Below are positions 11,381 through 24,060 of a stretch of 64,000 nucleotides of DNA, one piece after another (position 1 is the stretch's first letter; every line of letters starts with the position of its first letter). Where the stretch lies: assembly GCF_020536995.1 (NCBI RefSeq), contig NC_068364.1, positions 50,517,257-50,581,256 of the forward strand. Direction: 5' to 3'. The stretch is from Dreissena polymorpha (lineage: Eukaryota > Mollusca > Bivalvia > Myida > Dreissenidae). The notes beneath the pieces are model-generated. The model saw nothing but the letters and a program-made list of their open reading frames with translations. It ran no database searches and was not told the origin of the DNA. Made by a program: the position numbers and the translations under genes.

Positions 11381-12390
11381 ACCATTTCTTTCTCATACGC
11401 ATCAATGGCAGCCTTGTTAGACGATGCAGTTGAGATTTTCTTGATGGCCTCCCCAGCACGAGCCTCCATCTTCTTAAGATTTCTATTTGCAATTATGTTT
11501 ATGTTTATGTTTATGTTTATGTTTAGATTGGTTAGGAAGTTATTTACCTTCACCGGCCTGTCCAAACTGACTTTCATTGCTGAAAAGAGAATTGAAAATG
11601 ATAAGAACATGAAAACTAAATAAGGCCGTAGTTACTTAATAATGACGTCACAATGTATTTTCATAGAATCCATTCGTATCATCATTACATTATTAAATAA
11701 CATGAATGAGCAATCAATTGGATTTAACAACACAAATGCGAAACTAAATTTGAAAACTGAATATGATGGACACCGGAATGGTTCCTTATATATTACACGA
11801 TAAACAAATATTCACTGGGAATGACACTTGGAATTTTAAGGGGTCTAAAAATGTGTAAGAAGTTCAAAGATCAATGGCAATTGTACAATGATTAAACATT
11901 AATTGAAATGGCAGGTTGAAAAATGAAGAAATACCTGCTCCAAGCTTGATATTTACTTCGAAGCATGGCGTTCCCCTGATCTTGAGATGGTGTTGCTTTC
12001 CATAAGCAACACGGTTGACTTCTCTACAGTCAGGGTTTTCACAAACAACGAACAAATAACCACTGAGGCCATTTTGTAGTTCGCCAACAAGGTTATATTT
12101 TGTCAAAGGAATGGGACACAGATTACAAAACTGACCATACTGTAATTTGTTAAGAAAAACATCCAGCTCAACGAGTAAATCAATCTTCTTCATCTTCTTC
12201 CATCCCACCACCAACTTCTGCTTTCTCTTTTCACGCCATTTAGCAAATGCGAATAGCTTTTACGTGAGTCATTTTCACACAAATCGCCATCGCAGACCTC
12301 GGTAAATGAATAATTGTTATCGAACACAACGTTGTCGATCGGTGTTTGCTTCTTTTTCGATTTTGCAAATCGCTCGCTTTTATTTCGCAC
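11381..12390 (-). pseudogene. Mutator-like transposase N-terminal region, two exons
   Basis: Exon 1 (about 12,390-11,935) encodes 'QKLVVGWKKMKKIDLLVELD', a zinc-ligand region with 'CNLCPIPL' and 'CENPDCREVNRVAYGKQHH', and 'CFEVNIKLGA'. A GT donor follows 11,935. Exon 2 (11,579-11,381) starts after 'ctcttttcag'. Joining them gives a phase-consistent 'NIKLGAAMKVSLDRPVKVNN' running on to 'FLTNLN', then 'LKKMEARAGEAIKKIS'. That order (two Cys pairs, GK-x-H, NxKxAxxM, NNFLxxLN, LKxxExxxG) is what I know from animal proteins with the Mutator-type transposase domain. The frame is broken within exon 1 near 12,230, there is no ATG in the upstream frame, and no catalytic core follows. It is a remnant of a plain DNA transposon or a gene derived from one. 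Confidence 0.6.
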
Positions 12391-13111
12391 TTCATTTTGC
12401 TAAGAAAATGTCAAAAACCGTGACGGCATGAACACAAATATTTTATGAAACGAATAAATTTAACTTATATTTGTATTGTATAGTAATTAAATCTTAAAGA
12501 GATAAGCAAATTTAACTCTTAAATAAAAAAAAATAAAAATTTATTTCGTGTTTTTAGTATAATTTCCGGACTTTACCCTAGATATCGCTTATAACCGAAA
12601 CGCTTTCCGAATACGGCGATATCGACCGACTATTCCCGATCTCACTAGGCACCTACTGCCTTAATAAGTGACTGTTGTGTAACGGTTATCAATAAAGCAA
12701 TAAACCGTATGTAATCGCTGTCGTCTTGTAAAATTGAAGAAAATACGCGCTAACCAAAATTCGAACAGCAAAAGTCTGCGCTATTGTTAGAAAAACCACA
12801 AAATAAATATATTTTGATTATGTTTTGTTTTTATACAAAACCAGAAAGTTTCGCGTATTTGCCCAGTCCCTGTGATCTTTCCCCTGTGATTAGTTATTAA
12901 TTAAAACAATTAGCTTTGCATTATTGGCAATAAATGTTGTAGTAAATGTAATAGGCACAAATCAGTACTTATTTACACAAATTTACACAAAAAATCACCA
13001 CTATGCAAGATATTCTTAAAACAAAAATATATACATTGATCCGTATAATAACTTCTCCTCCTATAAGCGAAATAAATGCATTACATACTAGTCGCCGCAC
13101 TCCAGTGCGAC
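12391..13111. other. Non-coding AT-rich stretch
   Basis: No gene or element is recognised. A short GC-rich palindromic patch, 'cgccgcactccagtgcgacg', lies at about 13,093, just before the point where homology with duplicon copy B resumes. Confidence 0.35.
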
Positions 13112-13963
13112 GCCAATATTATGTATAATCCGGTACAGTGCCGAAGCCTTAATATGTGATTGTGATTCAAACGTATAGTATGTGCTCCTCCAAAAATATA
13201 ATTATTGTTACATTTTGAAATTATTTTTGTTACATTTTACTGATTATAGACTATATGCTGATACATATTATACGTAAACACTAAGCATACTCGGAATTCG
13301 TAATTGTGCCGTTACTTAAATAATATGTGGTTTGGATTCGCATTGTTTTATTTTATGCTCCTCCAAATTACTGATTTACTTTACTGATTATAAATGCATT
13401 CATATATTAAAAAGGTTCCATAATTATGTAGCTAGATACACCGTTAACATGCGATTTAAAACTTGTTTTGTTTAATTATCTGTAAAGTTCATCAATTACT
13501 ATTTTATAACATTTCTGCTAAATCAACTTACTATATTCATGTATGTTGTACTATCATTTTGTTTAATACTAGAAACTGTACAGTTTATGTGTAATAAAAG
13601 TATGCTCTGTTCTGTTAACGCCATTGGCAATATGGGAAGTAACCGCTGTGATACGTTAAGTTTGGTATTTTTAACAGTAGCTTCCCTTTGACATCATTAA
13701 ACGATCATCCTTCTTTGAACACACCTGTGTCAGGTAAACAGGTTTATACATGAACTGTTATTATCACAACGAGTACTGAAACACTGCTCTTACTTTAAAC
13801 ACTTAGTTTATCGTAGTTTTAGCCAATGGTATAAATCGTTTCATAGCTTTATTTTCGAAACGATTATAATAAGAGTGTTAAAAGCAGAGCAATATATGTA
13901 TGTTACGGCCGATTAAGCAATATTATACATTTTTTAAACTTAACGGCTCACGTAGCATTAGAA

Positions 13964-14054
13964 GCCTAGGTAGCGCAGTAGGTAGCGCGTCAGTCTCATA
14001 ATCACATGCCAAAGAGCAATCTGAAGGTCGTGAGTTCGATCCTCACCCTGGGCA
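13964..14054 (+). tRNA. Elongator tRNA-Met (CAT) with an 18-nt intron
   Basis: The full cloverleaf can be read. Acceptor gcctagg pairs with cctgggc (one G·T), discriminator A. D arm is gcgc/gcgc. Anticodon stem is tcagt/tctga with loop CTCATAA. T arm is gtgag-ttcgatc-ctcac. It agrees closely with the vertebrate elongator tRNA-Met. The 18-nt intron 'atcacatgccaaagagca' sits at the standard 37/38 position and contains ATG, which can pair with the CAT anticodon, as tRNA introns usually do. Box A and box B are intact. Downstream there is a T-run ('caatttttta') that fits a pol III terminator. The mature tRNA would be 73 nt before CCA. Confidence 0.9.
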
Positions 14055-14807
14055 ATTTTTTACCAGCCCACGTTCAATTCACACTATATGTTCAATCTTT
14101 CAAAACTTCATATATACGAAAAGTTTAATAGAGCATAATAAACGAACAAATGTATCTATTCATACAATTAAGAGGCCAATAACATAAAACAGCTACATAA
14201 TAAATGATGCTAGATTTATTATACCCGAACACACGAACTCTTACTCACTCATTTAAGAACGAAACATGTGCTGTCAATTCTGATATATAGGCAAAGCACT
14301 CACTTTGCAAATGTTATCAGATGGTCTTAAAAAACGACGTGGCATATGTCTACAGACGTAAGAGACTCAACACCATTACCGAACGGTAGCTTCAATTGGC
14401 GATGAAAGCCCTTGAGAAATCACGCGTCATGACCTTTAAGCTTGAAGTTCGCATAGAAAAGAGATGTGCATTTGTTTCAGTTAGTTATAGCTTGTAACAT
14501 TACCCGTTTCCCCTGCATCAGTCTATTTATAGATTCGTCAGTCTAATTATATAGATTGTACAGGATAGCTGACCGCTGCATGTAGCAAGCATCAGTCTTA
14601 GTATACTCTATTGAGAAGCAGCACGTGTGGTCCCTTGAGTTTATATCGCGTCTGTCACTTGAGTGATTGACGAGACCAGTTGTCTTTACCGATAAAACAA
14701 CCGCCTAAAAATATAACAGAGATATCGTGCTGTACACTCTGAGCGTGCGCATCACAAATCAAAGCACTGAAGGAACTTACGTTGTGCGCTGTTTAGATAC
14801 AACGATA

Positions 14808-15218
14808 TGGGATTATTAAATAAATCAGTTAAATTATGTTTGGTTACATAATGAATTGTACGCGCTTTCATGCATGTATTTTATAAAACCTGATTTAAAA
14901 ATAAGTTAAATAGTGTTTTGTAACCTACCATTTTTGTTTTACGTAAATTTATACTTATTGTTCAAGATTTCCGAGAATTAATTGCAAAAAACTTATATTT
15001 AAGGTTGAGTTGTCATGTATACTAGTACGATTTCCTTTCTTCAGTTTTAATGGCAGCGTACATACTATTGGTATGGAACATTTTTACCGGTCATTCGCAA
15101 ACAACTGGTGAGCAAGCACTACCGATACCGATATGCTAGTTTACATGACAACGGAAACACACACTGCTAGTACATTTTACCACCGTTAGTTTCAATGTTT
15201 GAAATCAAAGCTTAGTTT
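14808..15218. other. Segment present in duplicon A but absent from B
   Basis: Copy B passes from 'cgctgttgcataat' directly to 'agacggaaatcattttt' at about 41,765, skipping about 410 bp that are present here. The segment has no ORF or clear element ends, so it may be an insertion in A or a deletion in B. Confidence 0.5.
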
Positions 15219-15609
15219 TTAGACGGAAATCATTTTTCAAAACTATGCAACAAAACAAAATTTATAAAGAGTGTTTCTTAATGCACAGGTCTAGGTGTGT
15301 GCACTGTTAAACATAATAGTTATGTTATAGAGATAACTTAGACAAAACAACAACAACATGCCTCTTTTTTGACGTTCTGAAAGCATTACAAATATGATGA
15401 AATGGTATAATGAGAACCAGTTAATATAAAATAAAATTTTCAATCACCATCATATTAAATGTATGTTGTTGGAATATCGAATACCTATGACACTAAGATT
15501 ATAATTTCCTGATGGAAACTCCTTTAACGAAACTATACAATTCAAAATATTCAATAAGATTTTTGTTCACAATAAATAAAATAAAAATATGCGAGCATTA
15601 GTTTTCACT

Positions 15610-17290
15610 TGTATTATATTCGTTTTAAGATGGATGAAGGTAAGATGATTGGTATGATATTGTTAGACCTACAGAAGGCCTTCGATACCGTCAATCATAG
15701 TATTTTAATCATGAAACTTGAGGCTATTGGTCTCCATAGTGACGCAGTCAGGTGGTTCACCTCCTATCTCTCCGATCGCCATCAGGTTGTTGACGTATCG
15801 GGTACTATGTCCTCCGAGGCCTCCATCTCATGTGGTGTTCCTCAGGGCTCCATTTTAGGTCCCCTTTTATTTTTAATTTATGTGAATGATATGGCCGCTG
15901 TGGTAAGAAATAAAATTTAACTTTATACTGATGATACTGGCATCCTGGTAGCTGGTAAACACATTTCAGAAATTGAATGCATTCTTTCTAGCGATCTCGA
16001 ACTTATAAGTGAGTGGTTAGTGGACAATAAACTTTCCCTACATCTTGGTAAAACAGAATCTATATTGTTTTGCTCAAAGCCCAAACTAAGGTCAAATCCT
16101 CAGTTAAATGTCTTTGTTTTGAAGTGTCAATTACTCCATCAAGTTCTGTTAAGTACCTAGGTGCTATATTGGACCAGTTCCTGTTTGGTAAAACCATTGC
16201 TAGGTCAATTATTACAAAGGCAAACTCGAGTTTAAAGTTCCTATACAGAAATAGTAAGTTCTTAACATTGCACACCAGAAAACTCCTTGTCATGTCCCTT
16301 ATACAGTGCCACTTTGACTATGCCTGCTCTTTTTGGTACCCTGGTCTTATTCAGTCACTTAAAAATAGGCTTCAAACTACACAAAACAATATGATTAGGT
16401 TTGTTCTGAATATGGATAACAGATCACATGTTGGTCGAACAGTTTTCACATAAAGGTTGGCTGCCTGTTTCAAATCCAGTAGAACAGATCATACTTTGTC
16501 ATGTACATTTGGTTAAAAATGGCCTAGCACCAGAGTATATGGGTGAGAATTTTAAGCCAGTGTCTGGCGTACATAATCGTTGTACTAGGTCTAATATGGT
16601 AGCTCAGCCAGAATCTGATCATTTTGCTGAAAATTTTACATTTGAAGACTCTGGTCATTTTTCCAAACGAAGAGTAGGAAGTTTTGGTTCTAAAACATTT
16701 ACATATAATGGTATCTGTTTATGGAACAATCTTCCTCAAAACATCAGGGGTGTAACTAAACCTAACAATTTCAAGGGTGCCATCAAGAAACATTTTTTAG
16801 TCTTTATAGCATTTTATAGTATAATTTTTAGTATGAATTTTATGTTCTGTTAAAATACTGTGATACATTTTTAAGTCTTATGATCATTAAGATGCAAGGA
16901 ACTCATAATTATTCTTAAACTTATAGTATGCTACAAAGTGTGTTTATTAACTACATATGCAGTGTGTAACTTTCTTAAGCAACTTCTGTGATAATAATGA
17001 ACATGTGATTATATTTGTTCATTCTTAATCAGTAATATACTTTATTTAACAGTACATATTTGTTACATATACATTATTAAATATCTAATACATGACTGTT
17101 TCATGGTTACTGCCACCAATATCAAGGACCACAATGGAAATAAGTAAACATCATTTTTCTCTTTTTTGTGTTATCCTTGGTATTGTGTGTGCATTCCATG
17201 GTTTGCTATGTATATTGCTGTGATAATATATTTTATATTGTCTGCATTATGTAGTAACTATGTAATGTTCATATTTTTACCAAATAAAAG
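15610..17290 (+). mobile_element. LINE (jockey/CR1-like), 5'-truncated, inserted in copy A only
   Basis: The reverse-transcriptase blocks are in order: 'LLDLQKAFDTVNHSIL', 'WFTSYLSDRHQVV', 'CGVPQGSILGPLLFLIYVND' and the catalytic 'YTDD' (usually YADD). Then follow 'LHLGKTES', 'SVKYLGAILD' and the C-terminal 'GICLWNNLP'. The coding part is broken by one in-frame stop before YTDD (about 15,918) and by frameshifts near 16,115 and 16,435. No endonuclease domain is present. The 3' end has AATAAA at about 17,283. Copy B shows the empty site: 'gcattagttttcact' runs there to 'cagcgctgtttaccc' over about 25 bp of other sequence. The insertion therefore came after the duplication. Confidence 0.85.
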
Positions 17291-18254
17291 AGGGCGCTGT
17301 TTATCCTTACTTTGCTGTTGTACATTACTTGTTACCCTAGTAGTTCACACTGTGTCAACCAATCTCTTACCTTAACATCGGTATAGTGCGCTTTTCCAGC
17401 GTAGCTGTTTTACCCAGCTTTTCATTTTAAATGACGTCTACATTACGTCAGCAGGCACGAATGAACAAATTCGAATATGTTAGAGGCTGAATCGAGAGAA
17501 ATCCCCTGAAATTTGGCTGCATCACCGTGTCTGTGCTCAGCGTAAAGAATGCAGCACTGTTCAATTTACGGAATTCCGGACTACTAGCTGCACGTTTTGC
17601 TTTAAAAAAAAAAGTACCGAAATAGTAAAGAGTCACGTCAAGAAAAAATCATTTAATTATCTAACCATAAATGTTTCCCGTCCTCGGTCAGCACGTCTGG
17701 AAGTCGTTCCTCAACGCCTGAATAGGCTACCCTGCTTTTTTATTCAATTTCATATCGAAATACATTGTGCTAAAATATTCCATTTACAACTCGCAATGTA
17801 ATTTCAAAAGACCAGCATCATGCGAAAATGATCCTTATGCCATATGCGCCAATCATAGCTATAGCCCACCCAGCCTGCGAATCTCTCAGTCTGTTCAGGA
17901 GATACATAATGAGACCATAAAACCTCGAGTGGTGTTATTGTGGACAGCATCGCCTCTGACAAGACTACGCAAATGCACAGGCTGAGCTTGAGCTATGCTG
18001 AACTAAACAACATAAGACCTATTTTCGCATGACGCGGCTTTGAATGTGTGATTGAATGTTTTGAAAGAAAACTGAGGGTTAAATATTAACGTACACTATA
18101 TTTTGATGGCGGAGAAATAAACTCAGAATAAACCATGTGAGGACACATATGATGTGAACTCCCGTAGTATTATGTGTATCTACTAACACGTATATGTGGT
18201 TTTACTACAATTACTCACAATTCATGCGGCGAATATGCGACAAACATGAGAATC

Positions 18255-18430
<176 letters not shown>

Positions 18431-18591
18431 AACGTTTCCGAACATTTAAATGATATCATTCATGAGTTTATATTTCCTATCCCAACAGTCACCACAACTG
18501 TAAAGTTGTATCCGCCTTGCAATTTGTTTGGTTCATCAGGATGATAAGGACCCTGATAATATGGGAGTTATTCACGTTATCATCTTGCCAG

Positions 18592-20450
18592 AACAGAACA
18601 GAAGAGAACTTTATTTCGACTTTTACATAGTACAGCGTCTGTCTTAGCCATGTTATATTATACATTTCAAAAGGTCACGTGAAAAAGAAAGTGGGTGTAC
18701 AATAATAATTAGTGTACATAACGTATTACATAATACATGATAGTGGTTGGACACAATCGCAATATATAAACATATTGTTACAGGTGGCAATCGATTATCA
18801 TGCTGTTTATATTTATGTAAAATAAACAAAAATGGAGATTGGATTATCTTACGCATATAAAGTGGATGAATATGCTAATAATATTGATAGACAGTGCACA
18901 TTTTTGTTAATGTCTACAACAAATTAAAATTACACAAATTAAACTATGGCAACAAATTTAACAATCAGGCTCGTATATTTCACATCTGTATACGAGTAGA
19001 TATTTATTATTTCTTTGGTCGTCTAGAGAAATGTAAAAGGTATATAATAAAGTAGAGACGATACGGATCATTATAATAATAAAAACACATAATGCATTAA
19101 ATGTGTAAACACAAGCACGCATTTCTATATCACCTCATGTTGTTGCATGTACTTATACTGCATTATGAGGATTATATACATAAAACAAACACGCAATCAA
19201 CAAACAAACACACAACCGAACCCGTGGAACTTAACAGTTCTGCTGATATTTAAACAACATTCAATAAGGATTTCCTAATTATCAGAGCTTCTTTCACAAA
19301 AACAGACAACTTAATGAGAACATCTGTATTTCATGTGCTCATAAGGCTTTAGAATTTAAATACTGATGGCCGTTTGAGATAATAAATTTTGATGTATCTT
19401 TTCCCAATATCTGTATTATATGGGCAGATTATAATAAACTGATATTCATCTTCAATATCACGTGAGTTACAACAAATACAATATCTTTCTTCCCTAGCTA
19501 TGCGGTTATTACTAAACCTACTTGTTTGAATTCTTAAAAGATGACATGACATTCTTAATCTCCAGAAGTAAAATCTGAGACTTTTGGGTAAGATATCTAA
19601 ATACTTTTCATATTCAAATGATATTTTAAATTCTATGTACAAAAATAAAACTGGACTTTCAAGTGTGTGAAACCAATGTTGTTTAAAACTGTCAATGACT
19701 CTGCATTTAAACTCAGAGAGAAAAACATTATTATTAAGGTACTGGTAATTTTCAAAAAAGTACGCAAATCAATATTCGTTCAGAAGAGTTTTCACCTTCG
19801 TGACCCAATTTTTCTTCCAACTAATACAATCTTTAAGGGCCTCGTTATACACAACTCTCAATATAATATTATCACCGTCTTTGATTTTTAACCAATATTT
19901 GATTATTCTTATGTATCTGTATATATACAGTGAGTATCTGCCCAGTTCGCCGTACACTGCAGCAGAACACGCATTAATTCGTACGCTTAATAATCTTTGA
20001 CAAAATTTAAGGTGTATTCTTTCTAATTCTTTGGATTTGGTATAACCCCAAACTTCTCATGAATATGAATAATTAAGAATTGGCGATACAAATGCATCGA
20101 ATAGATGACAAAATGTTTTTGGTGAAAGATCAAAGTAGTTGCATTTACAAAATAGAACATTTAAGGATTTCAAGGACTTCTATTAAGATGTTTAATGTTT
20201 TTACTAAAGTTCCAAGTGTTGTTAAAAACAGTACCTAGATAGTTAAAATCATCAACTGCTTCGATTGGTTGGTCTATTATAGATCCATTTTTTATTTGCT
20301 AATAGTGCCCCGCGTTTTCGAAAACCATTATTTTTGTTTTTGCAGTATTTACAGTTAAACCCCATGAGCAACAGTATGAAAACAAAAGATCCAAGTGCCT
20401 CTGAGTTTCTTCAGGAGTTTTACATATTACCTCACGTTCCGGTTTTGCAT
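18592..20450 (-). mobile_element. LINE 3' half, copy 1 of a local family
   Basis: Read on the minus strand, the upstream part (20,450-20,000) matches the reverse-transcriptase region after the catalytic aspartates. The best open stretch (19,642-19,349) is the C-terminal zinc-binding tail, with 'RMSCHLLRIQTSRFSNNRI', 'CICCNSRDIEDEYQF' and 'CPYNT'. The 3' end lies at an 'agaac' repeat ('gaacagaacagaagag', about 18,592), a tail pattern of this group. Many stops and frame changes make it inactive. It is 5'-truncated. Two sister copies lie at 22,214 and about 27,931, all on the minus strand. Confidence 0.75.
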
Positions 20451-22215
20451 TTTCATTGTGACCCTGTTTGTTCTATACGTCAATGTTCTAGCAATACGCG
20501 AAGTCCGTAATCAACCATCCAACCTTAAAATTGCATTTGCTCACTCATGATTAATTTCTTGAATTGAATGTTTCAGTCATGTTGCACTGGACTTTTATTA
20601 ATAGGTCAATGAAATTTTATACTCGCGTTTCTCGTCGCGAATTGTTTTATATAACTTTTCAGCTAAGTTTAATTTTAAATTCATTAAGTTCTTTCATCAT
20701 ATACAACATCGATTCACACACTGGCAGATGATTCAATTTTGTTGAGCAGGTTCATATGTTACTATATTAAATATTTATATCCGCATTCTTTCAATACGTG
20801 GTTTTAACCAGGGCATACAGATGGAGATCAGTTGTAGAAAATCTTGCATTGTCGGAACCAGAACACGTACAAGCACGGATCAGCCAAAACGTTGCTCAAA
20901 TGAAATAGGTTAAAAAAGATGTTCGCTTGAATATGATCGTTTGTAATAGATCTGATCACAAAGACAATGACCACCAGCATTAGTGATAGTGTTGTTGATA
21001 TTATGTAAGACAAAACTAACTCAGTTGATCGCCCAGATCTTCCTAACAGTTCTTGAACTCGGCTTGGTCCGCCGTTTAGTTTTATCATGGTTTTAATTCT
21101 GATTATTATGAATATGTAATTTGTGTACGAAACAACAATCACAATAAAAGAAAGTGCGCCGGCGTTATACATCATGAGCGAAATGCAAGAATCCGACCAT
21201 TCTTAGGAAAAAGGGGTCACAGAAATAATTTTTTATTGCAGAAATATACGAAGCAAATATGATCCAAATGAAGAGAGATACATTTCTTGCCCTACTATAT
21301 GTAATATAACGGATGTAGATCCTATTGTCGGCAAACGAAATAAGGCGGTCTAAACTCATAAGGGTCAATGTAACATATTTTAACGGAATTAATATTCCAG
21401 TTGCCGCCTTTAGTAATCTTCGGTAGATAGCATTGTATAAACTTTGTTCAATCATAAAACACAGCGATGTCAGCACGTGACAAAATATTAGGAAGCGCGA
21501 ATGAAACCTGCACAATCTCGGCGTGCGCTTTGCTCGGTGAACGGCGTAGAACGCTACCGTGTTAATAAAGAGCGACAATGCGTTTGCTATTGCAAACGGA
21601 AGATCACTTGGAAACCTGATGCCCGAAGAACTGACGCTCGTAGAAGTCAAGAAAGTTTCAGCTGTATTAACTGTTTCATTATGTTTAAGCATTGTTGGAA
21701 TTTGTGTATGCCAGCATCATTCGAAACACATTATAAACAGGTCTCTGACGTTAGGCAAAATACTGTTTCAGAAGATAATCATCCATTTCAAGTTTTTTGG
21801 AAACTGTAATTTTTGTACCAGAGAATTAAAATAATAACACTGTGTTAATTTTCAATACCATACATCCATATTATTCCATACAATAGCTGGTTTAAAGAGC
21901 TTGCACTATACCACACATCTACTGTTTTTATTTTTTTTTAAAAGCAATCAGGTTGTAGAAAAACCTTCATTACATATCTAAAGCTAGATCCACAGAAATA
22001 AAAAATGATGTATCACATTTGAGAACATGTCGTTCCCTATGCATCTTCTTTGACATTTCAAATTGTAACTGTAATCGTGTTTGACTTTCACAAATATTTT
22101 TATCACTCGTAGCTAAGTATAATACAAAACGTTGTTAAGTAACGTTTAGCGAAATCGATTTGTTCATTGTCTGAGATTGCGATTTATTTTGTGGTCGCGC
22201 TTCTCATATTTTTTA
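20416..22215. repeat. GPCR-bearing duplication, copy 1
   Basis: This aligns with 29,818-31,600 in the same orientation, about 9.4 kb apart. Homology covers the coding region and both flanks, for example 'caacatcgattcaca', 'cattataaacag', 'gacgttaggcaaaata' and 'aaagctagatccacagaaat'. About 120 bp around 22,007-22,128 are found only here. Confidence 0.75.
20828..21692 (-). pseudogene. Broken rhodopsin-like GPCR, paralogue of 30,244-31,206
   Basis: Two open pieces (21,692-21,165 and 21,175-20,828) together cover the same seven-helix receptor as the intact gene at 30,244. Two changes break it. One extra base lies in an A-run near 21,208, just after 'NYFCDPF' in the second extracellular loop. 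A 4-bp loss near 20,838 replaces the C-terminal tail with a stop after 'FWFRQCKIFYN'. Helix sequences remain close to the paralogue, including 'LMSLDRLISFADNRIY' and 'SNVLADPCLYVFWF'. This copy keeps a proline in helix 7 (ADPCLY), nearer to the canonical NPxxY than the intact copy. The decay looks recent. Confidence 0.8.
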
Positions 22216-24060
22216 GGAACAGAATAGACTATTTAGTTTGACTTTAGAATAACAAATTTATCATCATATACAAATACATGATAATTTTACAGACATGCGT
22301 GCAGAATATAAATACTTACAATGTTCAAATTACATACATCAATTAATAAATCACTTATCACTGGAGAGTTAGAGTGCTCTAATTACAAGTTTTAATGTGA
22401 CATGGAATACATATATATAGGCATAACTACATTTGATACATACATGGTAACAAACAACATGTAACAAGCATAGTACACTCAATTGTTAGTATTAGCTATA
22501 GTTCTTCTTAACATAGCATGTGATAATAAACAAATTGTTATCTCTTTTTTTTTAAACACGTTATACAATAGATGGCTAACTTTCTTACTATTATTTAAGA
22601 GTGTAATAAATTCGAATATACTAGGTCGCTTGTAATAGAATTCAGGATTTTTTCTTATAGATATTGCGAAAATATATAAGTATTTTTACTTCGATATCGT
22701 TACAGTTACACATGGGGCATATTCTTTCGTTCCTGTCAATATTATGATGTCCGCCTGTTTCAATTTACAATTTACGGGATGAGAGACGCATTTTGGCAAT
22801 AATCCTTCTATGATTTTTGTTTTCAATTAAATCTAAATACGGCGACCTTTCGAATGTAGGTTTTAATTCTTTATACATATATAACGATGTTGACGAATCA
22901 ATGTTAGTCCTCCAGTCAGCTACATACTGATCTCGCAATCTTATTTTAATAAAGGGATGAATGTGTCGATATTAATAGATTTGGAAAATAACCATGCAGC
23001 TCCAATTCCTGAATGGTTAAGTATATCGCGAACTTTTGCTGACCAATTCACTATATTATTTCTTTCAACAATTTCTGATCTTTGCATATTTATAATTGTG
23101 TGTAGAATACCGTTACTTTTCTTTGTTTGATATCGTTTTAGAAAATATTTAACAATTCTTTAAAAACGTCCAATGATGATAGGGAAACGACCATCTTCCG
23201 CATACATTGACAATGAATTAGTTGACATCTATACATTTAATAATCTTTTACAAAATTTTCTGTAAACACGTTCAATATTATTGGCAGTTATAAACCCCCA
23301 TACTTCACAATTATAATGCAAAATTGACACCACATATGAATCGAATAACTTGAACATGATATTTATTGGGACTTCCATATCTTTTGTTATAGAGAACAAT
23401 CTTGTTGCTCTTGTTGCTTTACCATACAAGGTGTTTTTGGCTGGTATGTATGATCCGCCACTAAATAAGACGATACCTAAATAGTTAAAGTTACTGACTA
23501 TTTCAATTTAATTGCCTTTGAATGTCCATTTATATTTTTTGTTCATGACACCACCCTTTCGAAAAAGCATTATCTTTGTTTTATCAATATTGACAGTTTC
23601 AACTTATTACAATATATTTGTTGGTTGTCTAAAGATTCCTGTAAGCCTTCTCTGGTTTCGGAAAAAATAACTGCATCGTCCGCAAAAAGGAGTAGATTAA
23701 CCGATAAATGATCAAGTGTTATACCAGTGTTAATCCGTTTTGAAGACTGAATACTATATCATTCACGAAAGGTGAGAACATGATCGGCGATGTTATTTCA
23801 CCTTGCAATAGGCCAACGTTGCTACTAAATAAGTCAGAAAGGGACCTCATGTGTTTAACATGAAGTTTCACCTCATTGTACATCGAACGATTATTAGCCA
23901 TTTACTTGCCATCCATTCCTAATCGAATCATTTGCACCAGAGCTGTCCCCTATTTATGACGTCATATGCCTTCCGTAAATCGATGTAGCAACATAAGAGT
24001 TTAAAACCTAATTGTGCATCCGTTATGATATCATATAGTCTCCCCAAGATTTTAAACGTT
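22214..24060 (-). mobile_element. LINE, copy 2 of a local family
   Basis: Minus-strand reverse-transcriptase blocks are visible in pieces: 'CCYIDLRKAYDVINRGQLWC' (about 23,990-23,930), 'SSNVGLLQGEITSPIMFSPF' then 'VNDIVFSL' (about 23,830-23,740), 'VPINIMFKLFDSYVVSIL' then 'HYNCEVWG' (about 23,380-23,290), and 'NWSAKVRDILNHSGIGAAWL' (about 23,045). The catalytic aspartate block is not in an open frame. The 3' end, 'gaacagaatagac' (about 22,214), matches the tail type of copy 1. Many stops and shifts make it inactive. Its 3' end abuts the GPCR duplication. Confidence 0.75.

Noticed and set aside
21501-21834. Plus-strand frames of 91-102 codons
   Set aside because: They are antisense to the conserved GPCR coding region and its upstream flank.
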